Source of the DNA: an uncultured Kiritimatiellota bacterium
Lineage (GTDB): Bacteria > Verrucomicrobiota > Kiritimatiellia > RFP12 > UBA1067
NCBI GenBank assembly: GCA_934635385.1
Contig: CAKTZI010000017.1
Span: 9,821 to 73,820, forward strand
Direction of reading: 5' to 3'
DNA: 64,000 bases
The first letter of the stretch is position 1. Each line of letters starts with the position of its first letter. Below the pieces are notes generated by a model, which was not told the origin of the DNA, did no database searches, and saw only the letters and a list, made by a program, of their open reading frames with translations. Both the position numbers and the translations under genes were made by a program. Of the stretch, positions 43,698-52,476 are shown in pieces.

Positions 43698-45622
43698 TTA
43701 GCGGATGATCAGCAGGGTGCCGACACCTCGGACGACGAGCCGCCCCTTTTTGAAGCGCACGACATGTCCGGCTTTCTCGACGCCGTTCACGCGCACACGC
43801 CACGTCGCAAGGTTGTCCAGATTCGCGGTGTCCGCGATCGTCAGCGGAACTGCGAACGACGCGGCCAGCGCCGACGGATCCGCACAGGTCAGATCCAGCA
43901 CGCCGTTGGGCGCGGGCACAAATTTCGTGACTGTGCCGCCGCCGTTGTCGCAATCGACCCGGAGGCCGGCGAGCGGACAGCCGCACGTCTCCAGCGTGCC
44001 GTCCTTGTCCACCTGCACGTTGTCAAACGGCTGCGCGAAACGGTCGGTCCCGAAAGATGTCGCGAACGCACCAACCCAGGCCTTGCGCTCGGCATACGGG
44101 CCCATGTCCACACGGCGGTCAAGCTCCGTCCAGCTTTCGCCGTCGTCACTGCCGAGCAGACGCCAGCCTGACGGATCGCGGCAGTAGTCGCCCGTGTCCG
44201 GCCCGCCGTCGTTCGCCGTCGCCCACGAATAGCCGGTCACTACGACAGGCGCCGCATAGTCGAGCTGGATGTAGAGGGACGCCCCCTCCGAGTCGATGCG
44301 CGCGGCGGAGCCCCGGTAGTCCAGCCACTTCTGGTCGTTCACCTTCCCGTCCACAACCCATTCCGGCCTTTCGTTCACCCAATAGGATGTCGTCGCCGGA
44401 TCGACGTCGGCGTACTTCTCGGCGGGCGTACCCGCCGCATAGCTGAAGCCGCTCCGCTTGGCCGTGATGTCCGTCGTGCCGTTCAGCAGCTTGAATTCCG
44501 AATACTGCAGGCTCGCCGCCTTGCCGCCGCGCACGCTGTCCACGACGAACCGGTAGTGCGAATAGCCCTTCGGCTCGGCGAGACGAAGCGTACCTCCGGC
44601 GGCCGTGAATCCGACGAACTGGACGCCGCTCGTCAGCGCAAGCGTGCCGGCGCCCGTCTTGACGAGTTCCGCCGTCATCTCCCGCGCCGCCGCGTTCGTC
44701 AGCGACGGTTCGACGGTCAGCGTCAGCCCGTCCGCCACGCTCACTTCGTTCGTGTCCAGCAGCAGCTGAAGCGGCGCGTCGCCCGTGATGCGGGAACCGT
44801 CCGCAGTAGCCGTGCCCTCGACCGCGAGAGGCACGCCCAGCGAAGGCGCTGTCGGCTGATTCGCGTTGCTGTAGCGGTTCATCTGAAGATCGGCGCCGTC
44901 CCGCAGCGCCACGCGCGACGCATAGCGCGAATCGAGGAACGAGCTATTATACCGTCCGCCGAACTGTCCCAGACTGCCTTCGCCCGCGAAGACAAGCACA
45001 GGCTGACCCAATCCCCACGCAATCGTGCCGTTGGGCGCGGGCGACAGCACCGCGCCGTCCGTCAGCAGCACCGTCGTGGCGGACGTGAGCTTGCCCGCCG
45101 CATTGACGCGCAACGTGCCGCCGCCCGTCACGGTCAGCTGTTTCGCATTCTCGGCGGAGAACGGAATGTGCATGTCAAGGCAGAAGGTCGTCGTCTTGGC
45201 GACCGACCACGTCTGGTCGCCGACAAGAACCACGCCGCCCGTATTCTGGATGTTCAGCTGAGTCGAGGTGCCCTTCAAGGCTACCCCCCCCCCCCCCCCC
45301 CTAGGCGCAAGATGCCCTTGCCCTTGACGTAGATGACGGCGCTCTTCGCGGCAGGCTCGCATTCGATGCCGTCCGCCGCGATCGTCACGCCTTCGGGGAT
45401 GCTCACGGACGTGCCGTTCTCGCCGGTCAGGACGGCGACCGCGCCGTCCGTCCAACTAGCCTTTTCGCCCGCCTCATTCGTCCAGGCGTCTGCGGCGTTC
45501 CATTCGCCCGACGTTCCGCCCGCCCACGTCAGGCGCGCGTCTGCGGCCAGGGCCGTCGTGGCGCACAGGGCCGTCGCACACGCACAGGCTGCGATTTTCT
45601 CTCTCATTTTCAGGGTCTTCAT
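43698..45622 (-). CDS. Surface beta-strand (autotransporter-type) protein with F5/8-type domain, broken by G18
   Basis: The first frame starts at 45622 (signal peptide after MKTLKMREKIAACACATALC) and contains LTWAGGTSGEWNAADAWTNE, typical of autotransporter-associated beta-strand repeats. It ends ILRLGGGGGG-TAG at the poly-G run. The second frame continues VALKGTSTQLNIQNTGGVVL through more strands, a discoidin-like domain (SHYRFVVDSVRGGKAASLQY, YIQLDYAAPVVVTGYSWATA, GWRLLGSDDGESWTEL) and the end RGVGTLLIIR. A run of 16 or 19 G would join them into about 641 residues; 18 stops at once. It lies between the alpha-galactosidase and the oxidoreductase in the mannan locus. Confidence 0.8.
45284..45301 (-). 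repeat. G18 homopolymer tract in the beta-strand protein gene
   Basis: Eighteen C on the plus strand, flanked on the coding strand by CGCCTA and TAGCCTTGAAGG. With 18 G the frame reads CTA, six GGG, TAG. It is the longest of three such tracts in the window. Confidence 0.9.
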
Positions 45623-45673
45623 GGCTTCTCCGTTTCCTTTCGGTTTGGTTTGCGTTGATTTGGATAAATGGTT

Positions 45674-47341
45674 TTATCCGGCAAATTCGATGTGGCAGGC
45701 CGGAGACGACAAGTCCCGCGTCGTCTGCGCGCCGATTCGGTTCAGCACCTCGCCGGGCAGGACAAGCCGCCCGTCCATGCGGACGACGGCGTTCGTGATG
45801 TCCTCGCCCGGCGCGTCGCCCGCCGCCGCCAAGTCACGCGCCAGCACGCGCGTCGCCCCGTTGTCGCGCACACTGACGGACGCGACCGTGCCGAAGACCG
45901 CGAGATGCCGCCCCGGAACGGCGTCGAGTCGGATGTCCGCAGGAACCTCAAAGCGTCCGCGCGGCCACTTGATGCGCGGCAGCGCGCCGACGGCAAGGGC
46001 GCCGTTCGGGTTGCGCGACACGCACACGAGCGGACGCTCGCCCCCCGACACCTTCACTTCGGGCAGCGGCAGGTTTCGCGCAATGCGTGCGGGCGCGGAC
46101 TGCACCGGGTGCTTCCCATAGATCTTTTTCCACCAGACGGTACCCGTCTCGAAGAACCAGTCGTCCGTCACCGTCTCATCGGAAACGAGCGTGCGTGAGC
46201 CGTCCGCCGCCGAAAAGGCGGGCGCATAACGCCGCCAGTTCGTTGCGCGGACGACTTCCGTCGTGCGGCGCCAGCAGTCTGACCAGTCTCGCCCGCCGTA
46301 GGGACGCATGGAGTCGGGCGAGCGCATCGCGCCAAACGTGCAGCCCAGCGCCGCGCCGAGATAGATCTCGTCCTCCACATTGATGAGCGCCTTGGCCGCG
46401 TCCGCCTCGCCCAGACGCAACAGGATCTGCGTCCGCTCGGCGGCGTTGCACAGCGTGAGCGGCTGCATGAGGTCATAGATGCGCAGGACATCCGCAAAGC
46501 GCATGATCTGCCGCGCCTGCTCCCGCCAGGGCGCGTCTTCCGCCGCGCGCCCCGTACACGTCATCGCGCCGTCCGCGCCGAAGGAGAGGCCGTTGAACGG
46601 CGCGCCCATGACGGCGCAATGCTCGACGGACACGTCGGGCGCCTCCGCATCCTTCGCCTCACTGAGCAGCCGCCGGTATTCCGTCGAACCAGAATGCACG
46701 CCCCAATCGACCTTGAGATAGCCGATGCCCGCTTCGGCACACCACGCCAGCTTGCGCTTCAGGTCCTCGCGGGCGGCGGAGACGTCCAGTCGGGCGTTCC
46801 GCCCTTCGCCCCTGGCCTGTGCGGCGACCCACAGGCCCGCCCCGCGCCAGCCGAGATCCTGAAGCGCACGGTTGAGTCCCCGCATGCGGGCGGCGGGCGT
46901 CCCCGCGAACGACGGGAACCGCTCCGCATCCGCGACCAGCGAGCCGAACGGCTCGATGGATCTGCCGGGGTTCTCGCCGTACGGGACGTCCCAGCCGTCG
47001 TCCAGCACACAGTAAAGGCCGCCGCGCACGGACGGGTAGTAGCTTTTCGCCCAGCCGTCGAACAGGATGCGCTCGTTCAGGTTGTCGCGCGCCCACGCGA
47101 TGCCCTGGTCGCCGTGGAACGAACTGCCCATCAGCCCCAGCTTGACGGACTTCCCGACCGAGTGCGACTGCGTGGCCCAGGTGCACCAGTAGTCGGGCGA
47201 GACACCACCCCGGCCGGACTTTCCAAGTCCAAACGGGGACGCGCAACCGCTCGCGGCGGAAAGCGCGCAAAGTTCCAAGAATGTCCGTCTGTCAATCTTT
47301 CCAACGGATCGTCCAACAGTCTTCAGTGGTCTCATTTGCAT
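45674..47341 (-). CDS. Exported GH27/GH36-type alpha-galactosidase
   Basis: 555 residues. The N-terminus (KIDRRTFLELCALSAASGC) resembles a Tat-lipoprotein signal. The barrel carries LYCVLDDGWDVPYG and AGIGYLKVDWGVHSG, in which the Asp of KVDWG is the clan GH-D nucleophile, plus GRDWSDCWRRTTEVVRATNW further on. A C-terminal beta domain follows. It should remove alpha-galactose side groups, as on galactomannan. AAGGA lies seven bases before the ATG at 47341, and the first ten bases overlap the end of the regulator gene. It lacks the conserved disulphide pattern of eukaryotic GH27. Confidence 0.82.
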   Translation of the reverse strand: MQMRPLKTVGRSVGKIDRRTFLELCALSAASGCASPFGLGKSGRGGVSPDYWCTWATQSHSVGKSVKLGLMGSSFHGDQGIAWARDNLNERILFDGWAKSYYPSVRGGLYCVLDDGWDVPYGENPGRSIEPFGSLVADAERFPSFAGTPAARMRGLNRALQDLGWRGAGLWVAAQARGEGRNARLDVSAAREDLKRKLAWCAEAGIGYLKVDWGVHSGSTEYRRLLSEAKDAEAPDVSVEHCAVMGAPFNGLSFGADGAMTCTGRAAEDAPWREQARQIMRFADVLRIYDLMQPLTLCNAAERTQILLRLGEADAAKALINVEDEIYLGAALGCTFGAMRSPDSMRPYGGRDWSDCWRRTTEVVRATNWRRYAPAFSAADGSRTLVSDETVTDDWFFETGTVWWKKIYGKHPVQSAPARIARNLPLPEVKVSGGERPLVCVSRNPNGALAVGALPRIKWPRGRFEVPADIRLDAVPGRHLAVFGTVASVSVRDNGATRVLARDLAAAGDAPGEDITNAVVRMDGRLVLPGEVLNRIGAQTTRDLSSPACHIEFAG

Positions 47342-48441
47342 TTCTCTTTCCTTTTGCCTTTGGGGGAATTGCACGTCGATTCTCGCACGACCAGCGGCGC
47401 ATCCAGCAGAACGGTTCGCGTCGGTCGCGCCGGGTCCCTGATGCGTTCGACCAGCAGCTTGACGACCGTCGAGCCGATCGCCTCGCATGGCTGGCGCATC
47501 GTCGTCAGCGGCGGCATCGTCAGCCGCGCGCACTGCACGTCGTCAAAGCCGGCGACGCGGACATCCTGCGGCACGCGCAGGCCGAGCCGCGCCAGCGTCT
47601 GCAAGAGCAGGGTCGCCTGACGGTCGTTGTAGCAGGCGATGGCGTCCGGCCGTTCGCGCTTCATCAGCCGACGGACCGCCGCAAGGTCGTCTGGCTCGGC
47701 GAAGACGGCCTTGCCCGGCAGCGGCAGTCCCGCGCAGCCCAACGCCACGCCCGTCTGCCGTTCCTGGACGCACGGGGCGCGATCCCTCTGCGTCAGGTAG
47801 ACGACACGCCGCGCGCCCGTCTGGCGCAGATGCTTCGCCAGGCGCCGCCCGACGGCCAGGTGGTCGACCGAGACGAGATCGTAGGGACTCCGCTCCGGCG
47901 GCCGTGCGATGTCGCTGTCCAGCAGCACGAGGGGAACCCCCGCCTCCGTGATGCGGCGGGCTATCCGGACGTTGATCTCCGCCGCATCCGGCACCAGCTC
48001 GACCGGCTGAAGGATGACGCCGTCCACGCCGTCCGACAGGAACCTGTCGACGAGCTGCAGAACCTTCTGGATGCGGCCCGCCGTGCCGAGCGAGGACACG
48101 TCGCCGAACATCAGGCTGTAGCCGCACGACTGGCAGACCTGCGAGATCCGCTTCGCGACAGGCGCGAAAAGCTCGCAGTAGTCGCTCCCGTGGATGATGA
48201 GGCCGAGCCGTCCGGTCGTGCGGCGGCCGAGCCGCGAAAGGAACGTGCCCGCGCCGCGCCGGCGGACGATCAGCCCGTCCTTCGCCAGCTCGTTGAGAAT
48301 GCGCACGGCGGTCTGGCGCCCGACGCCGAACTTGCGCATGACCTGAGCCTCGCTCAGGAACGCGCCGTCCGCATACGCGCCGCCGCGAATCGCCTCGCGC
48401 AGCTCGTGGACTTTCGAGAGATAGACAACTGGCTTCCCCAT
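47332..48441 (-). CDS. GntR-headed LacI-type transcriptional regulator
   Basis: 369 residues. The first 65 form a GntR winged helix (LSEAQVMRKFGVGRQTAVRI, LNELAKDGLIVRRRGAGTFL). The rest is a LacI/periplasmic-binding-like sensor (GRLGLIIHGSDYCEL, VDGVILQPVEL, VPLVLLDSDIA, PDAIACYNDRQA, VRVAGFDDVQCA). The same architecture is known from AraR of Bacillus. It heads the locus, overlaps the alpha-galactosidase gene by ten bases, and likely controls it in response to a mannose- or galactose-derived sugar. TATAAT ends nine bases before the ATG. Confidence 0.9.
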   Translation of the reverse strand: MGKPVVYLSKVHELREAIRGGAYADGAFLSEAQVMRKFGVGRQTAVRILNELAKDGLIVRRRGAGTFLSRLGRRTTGRLGLIIHGSDYCELFAPVAKRISQVCQSCGYSLMFGDVSSLGTAGRIQKVLQLVDRFLSDGVDGVILQPVELVPDAAEINVRIARRITEAGVPLVLLDSDIARPPERSPYDLVSVDHLAVGRRLAKHLRQTGARRVVYLTQRDRAPCVQERQTGVALGCAGLPLPGKAVFAEPDDLAAVRRLMKRERPDAIACYNDRQATLLLQTLARLGLRVPQDVRVAGFDDVQCARLTMPPLTTMRQPCEAIGSTVVKLLVERIRDPARPTRTVLLDAPLVVRESTCNSPKGKRKEKCK

Positions 48442-48450
48442 GGTGGGAGT

Positions 48451-48456
48451 ATTATA
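48451..48456 (-). promoter_or_regulatory. -10 box of the mannan-type locus
   Basis: Minus strand GGTGTATAATACTCCCACC then ATG at 48441. An upstream in-frame ATG at 48462 would lie before the -10 box and is therefore rejected as the start. The TATAAT-to-ATG spacing is nine bases. Confidence 0.6.
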
Positions 48457-48556
48457 CACCAAAAGGGCCGCCCACGCACACCTAATCGGTTAACTTTCAA
48501 CTTCCCTGAATCCGTCACGGACGGCAAACCGCAGCGTGCTGAAAACATTCTAAACG

Positions 48557-49194
48557 TCAACGCGACCGGAACGTCGGCGGAAGCGCCGCAAGGCGTGCCG
48601 CGATGACGCGCGCAAGGCGTTCGTGCCCGACGGTCGAAGGATGAAGCGAGTCGCCCTTGCCGCCGCGCGCGAAACAGGCGGCGTAGGCCGGCTCGTTCGG
48701 CAGCAGCCCCGCCTCGGCGTAGAGGTCGATGACGGGAGAGCTCCAGAGCGCGGCCGCCTCGCGGACACACCGCACATAGTCGTCAATGAAAAGCCCCCGC
48801 ACGTTCGCATAGCGTTCGTCCGGCTGGACATTCTTGGGGCCGAACTCGGCGAAGCCGCGATGGAGCGGCGTCATCACGACGACCTGAGCCGAGGGGAACG
48901 TCGTCTTGACCGTCCGCAGCGCGACATTGAGGCGCCCACGGAAAGTCGCCGTGTCGAAAGACGGCTCGCGCTTCTTCAGCTCGACCGGCTGCCCGTTCCT
49001 GTTCACGACCTCCGTCGAATGCACATACGCCTCACCGAGCGGCACACCCGCGTTGTAGTCGTTCGTGCCTATCAGCAAGAAGACGGCGTCCACTTCCAGG
49101 AAAGGTGATCACCCGCCGTCGGGTCTTCGGTCGCCGCGACCGCGCATCCAACCGCCCAAGCCACCGCAAAGGCAACTGCCACTTTCTGTTTCAT
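48557..49194 (-). pseudogene. Decayed SGNH-hydrolase (GDSL esterase)
   Basis: A clear signal peptide (MKQKVAVAFAVAWAVGCAVA) starts at 49194 but its frame ends after HLSWKWTPSSC. The body of an SGNH hydrolase continues in another frame: VDAVFLLIGTNDYNAG (block III) through GDSLHPSTVGHERL (block V, Asp-x-x-His). Block I with the catalytic Ser (GDS near the N-terminus) is absent, so a deletion of roughly 60 residues plus a frame change joins the two parts. It is unlikely to be active. Confidence 0.72.
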
Positions 49195-49351
49195 GGTCAC
49201 ATCACATTCCTTCTCTCACGGTTCACACGGCGAACCAGTTGTAGCCCCGGTTGCCGCAGACCTCGACGACGTACGTCTCGACGGGATGCCTCCAGCCGGG
49301 GCGGCGCGGCAGCGAGTCGCGATACCGGGAAACCAACTCCGATTCGTGTGG

Positions 49352-49539
49352 CTCTCGCGGCCTTCGGCTGTCTCGCTTCGCTCGGCTGTCCCGCTCCGCA
49401 GAATGTCCCTCCCAAAGGCAACCTCATTCACACTTCACGACCCAGAAAGTGATTGTATTGTGGCTGGCTTCTGCGAAGCCAGATGTAGACTGCGAAGCGG
49501 GACAGCCGAGCGAAGCGAGACAGCCGAAGGCCGCGAGAG
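49352..49539. repeat. 49-bp inverted repeat pair
   Basis: Arms 49352-49400 and 49491-49539 are complementary at 48 of 49 positions, separated by 90 bp. Each arm contains two copies of an 18-bp unit, GCGAAGCGGGACAGCCGA and GCGAAGCGAGACAGCCGA. The 49195-49603 interval holds this structure and no gene that I can support. Confidence 0.75.
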
Positions 49540-49603
49540 CATCAATCATCGGAGTTTATCAGCATATTCGCCTCTTCCCTTTTCTGATGCTCTCATGCCG
49601 TCC

Positions 49604-51364
49604 TCACCGGTTCAGGCCCTTCCGGCTGAGGAAAGTCCAGATCCGGTCGAGCCAGGTGAAGCTGCCCGTGCCCGGCGCGGCGTTCATCTGGAAGCAGTGT
49701 CCGCGCGTGGCGAGCGTGTGGAGGTCGCTCTGGATGCTCCTGCGGCGCAGCTTCTCCCAGACCTTGACCGATCCCATCGACGCGAAGACGTCCGCATCGC
49801 CGTGGACGAAGCACATGGGCGGCGTGGCGTCGTCGAACGCGAATTCGGGGACAAGCACGGCGGAGTCGTCGTTGCCGCCCGCCGCGTTCGGCCCGCTCGC
49901 GCCGTCCGTCAGCACGTAAGCGGGGTAGATCGGGCACGCCCACTGGAGCGTGCAGGGCTGCTTGTCGATCTCGTCGACGGGCGCGTAGGCCGGCGTCTGC
50001 GTGTTCGTCGCGGTCATGAGCGTGAGGTGGCCGCCCGCCGAGAAGCCCATGAGGCCGATGCGGTCCGGGTCGAGCCCGCGCGCGGGCGCCTCGGCGCGCA
50101 CCTTGCGGATCGCGCGCTGCGCGTCCTGCCAGGCGGAGAGGTGCTTGGGGCCTTTGCCTTTCGGCGGAGGCGGACAGCGGTACTTCACGGCGACTGCCGT
50201 CATGCCCTTCTGGTTGAGGTAGTACGCCACCGGCTCCGCCTCGCCCACGTGATTGCAGCCCCAGTAGCCGCCGCCGGGCACGATCACCTGGATCGCCTTG
50301 GTCGTGGGCTTCTCCGGGATGTACCACACGAGGTAGGGCTCGTAGGTCTGATACGGCTGCGGATCCGGCTTCTTGCCCGCCGGCCACAGTAGCTCCTTCT
50401 CCGTGCGCAGCGTGCCGTCCGGGTGCCAGCGGAGAATCTCGCTCTGCGCGTTCGCCAGCTTGCCGAGGTAGCCCATCTGGCGCATGAACTCCAAGGCGCG
50501 CTCGAACGTGTCCGCACCGACGACCCCGTGCCCGCGATCCGCATCGAGGTGCAGTTCGGCGGGGATCTTCATGCGGCGCAGCTGGCGGTAGATCTGGGTG
50601 GAGCCGATGGGCGAATAGGGATCGTTCCCGCCGTGGAAAAGGCACATCGGACTTGTCTTCGCGTCGAACTCGAAGGACGGGTTCAGCTTCACGTCCGGGC
50701 CGTCGCCCTTCGTCGCGTTCGCGTCCGTCAGGCCGTCCGTCAGCGCATAGGCCGGACACATCGGAATCGCCCAGTTGACGTGGCACGGCAACTTGTCGAG
50801 GTCGTCCACCGGTTCGTAGGCGGACGTAAGCGCACTCGTCGCGAGCATCACGGCAAGATGCGAACCGGCCGAGCAGCCCATCACGCCGATCTTCTCGGGA
50901 CTGTAGCCGCGCGCCTGCGCCTCGCGGCGCACGAGGCGAACCGCGCGCTGGCCGTCCGCCCACGCGGTCTGGTAGATCGGCAGTCCTTTCGGACGCGGCG
51001 TGCGGTAGGTGAGGTTCACGCACGGAACGCCCGCGTCCAGGAACTTCCTCACCAGCGGCTCGAACGCCGGGAGGTCGCACAGGTGGTTGTAGGAGCCGCC
51101 GGAGAGGACGATCATGCAGGCGTCGGTCTTCTTCGCCGGATTCGGTGCCGGATACCACTGCAGGTGCGGCGCGCGGTTCGCGGCAGGGTCGAAGCCCGGC
51201 GCCGCCGTCTCGGCGTCCGTCGCCGCGATCTGGTGTTCCTGCGCATAGGGCATCTTCCCCTCCGGCCACAGGTACGTCTTCTCGCCTACGGGCAGGCCGA
51301 ACACGGCCGCCCCCGCCATCGACGCACACGCGCCGACAAACAGTTTCATTCTCATCCGTTTCAT
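49604..51364 (-). CDS. Secreted tandem acetyl-esterase (two alpha/beta-hydrolase domains)
   Basis: 586 residues, with a signal peptide through FVGACASMAGAAVFG. Two homologous hydrolase domains are joined head to tail. Domain 1 (about 25-300): oxyanion SGGSYNHL, nucleophile elbow GVMGCSAGSHLAVML, acid HGGNDPYSP, His RGHGVVG. Domain 2 (about 315-586): PGGGYWGC, GLMGFSAGGHLTLMT, HGDADVFAS, RGHCFQM. The motifs resemble small sugar acetyl- or feruloyl-esterases of the BD-FAE type. Each begins with a LWP-G-K segment (YLWPEGKMP, LLWPAGKKP), which shows internal duplication. The -10 box TATACT is at 51405-51400 and GGGA lies about 12 bases before the ATG. Confidence 0.85.
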   Translation of the reverse strand: MKRMRMKLFVGACASMAGAAVFGLPVGEKTYLWPEGKMPYAQEHQIAATDAETAAPGFDPAANRAPHLQWYPAPNPAKKTDACMIVLSGGSYNHLCDLPAFEPLVRKFLDAGVPCVNLTYRTPRPKGLPIYQTAWADGQRAVRLVRREAQARGYSPEKIGVMGCSAGSHLAVMLATSALTSAYEPVDDLDKLPCHVNWAIPMCPAYALTDGLTDANATKGDGPDVKLNPSFEFDAKTSPMCLFHGGNDPYSPIGSTQIYRQLRRMKIPAELHLDADRGHGVVGADTFERALEFMRQMGYLGKLANAQSEILRWHPDGTLRTEKELLWPAGKKPDPQPYQTYEPYLVWYIPEKPTTKAIQVIVPGGGYWGCNHVGEAEPVAYYLNQKGMTAVAVKYRCPPPPKGKGPKHLSAWQDAQRAIRKVRAEAPARGLDPDRIGLMGFSAGGHLTLMTATNTQTPAYAPVDEIDKQPCTLQWACPIYPAYVLTDGASGPNAAGGNDDSAVLVPEFAFDDATPPMCFVHGDADVFASMGSVKVWEKLRRRSIQSDLHTLATRGHCFQMNAAPGTGSFTWLDRIWTFLSRKGLNR

Positions 51365-51489
51365 TTTGTCAGATTTTCCCTTCTTTGATTATTCTGTGTA
51401 GTATACGCTTTCTCTGCTCTCGCCGCAAGGGATGGCATGGAGGTTCTTCGAGAGGATTCACAGGACTGGACTGTCGCCTGAATGGCATC

Positions 51490-52476
51490 TCAACAAGAGG
51501 TCAGCTCATCCCATCGTGCAAACGCCTCGCACACGGACTTCATCACGTGCCATGAAAGGACAGGCGGAATTGCATTGCCCAAGGCCTTGTACTGCGCGGC
51601 TTCACGCCCGATCAGCACATATGAGTCTGGGAACGACTGGATCCGAGCCACTTCGCGGGGCATGAAGCGGCGGTAGCGTCCGCCAATGCACAAGACCGGG
51701 TCGGTGCTGTTCAGGCTCACCTTGCAGAGATGCGCACTTACCGTGTTGCAGGGTTCGGTGAGCGACTGCGCCCGGCCCTTGTTCATTTCAGGTTTCGCCG
51801 CCCGCATACCCGCCACGGCTCTTTCGCTGAAATAGTATTTCGCGGCGACGTCCTCTTCTGGAAACACCACGTCTCCGAGTACAGAGGCCTCGGAGACGGG
51901 CGCGGGCGGCCTGTACAAGTCCATCACAGAAGGATCGAGGAAGCCGACAATGAACACGCGCTCGCGTCGCTGCGGAACGCCGTAGAAGCGGGCATTGAGT
52001 AGCATGTGCGTCACTGAATAGCCGCACGCCCGGAGGGCTCTCATGATGATGGGGAATGCGCCCCCCTTATTCGCCGAAAGGATGCCCTTGACGTTCTCGC
52101 AAAGGAACCCCCTTGGCTGATGCGCCTTCAGAAACCGACAGACCTCCTCGAACAGCGCCCCCTTTTCGCTGTCCCTGATGCCCAGCCTCGGAGGATTCTG
52201 CGCGGAGATCGAAAAGCTTTGACACGGGAAACCCGCCGTCAGGAAGTCATATTCCGGAACGGAACTCGCGTCTACCTTTCGGATGTCAGTCCGGTCTATC
52301 TGTACGGGAAAGTTACGGTCAAACAAGTCGCATGCCGCCGGCTCGAAGTCGTTTGCGTAGACGAGCCGTGTCGGAAGGCGGGGATAGCTTCGTCCGCAAA
52401 AGGAGAATCCGCCTGCGGCGCCAAAGTCCGTTCCGCCACACCCGGCGAACAGCGAAGCCACTCTCAATGTGCGCAT
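51490..52476 (-). CDS. DNA (cytosine-5) methyltransferase A
   Basis: 328 residues with the m5C order: motif I SLFAGCGGTDFG, motif IV GFPCQSFS (catalytic Cys), motif VI ENVKG, motif VIII RFYGVPQRRERVFIV and motif X ALGNAIPP. The target-recognition region (about 190-270) is short and unlike that of methyltransferase B. GGAGG lies about nine bases before the ATG. It overlaps the restriction gene by 13 bases and is last in the operon. Confidence 0.93.
   Translation of the reverse strand: MRTLRVASLFAGCGGTDFGAAGGFSFCGRSYPRLPTRLVYANDFEPAACDLFDRNFPVQIDRTDIRKVDASSVPEYDFLTAGFPCQSFSISAQNPPRLGIRDSEKGALFEEVCRFLKAHQPRGFLCENVKGILSANKGGAFPIIMRALRACGYSVTHMLLNARFYGVPQRRERVFIVGFLDPSVMDLYRPPAPVSEASVLGDVVFPEEDVAAKYYFSERAVAGMRAAKPEMNKGRAQSLTEPCNTVSAHLCKVSLNSTDPVLCIGGRYRRFMPREVARIQSFPDSYVLIGREAAQYKALGNAIPPVLSWHVMKSVCEAFARWDELTSC

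Noticed and set aside
5629..45301. Poly-G tracts as scaffold gaps or two-colour sequencing artefacts
   Set aside because: Not fully excluded. Lengths differ (14, 14, 18), all lie on the coding strand of exported-protein genes, and domains continue on both sides, which favours real tracts; read data would decide.
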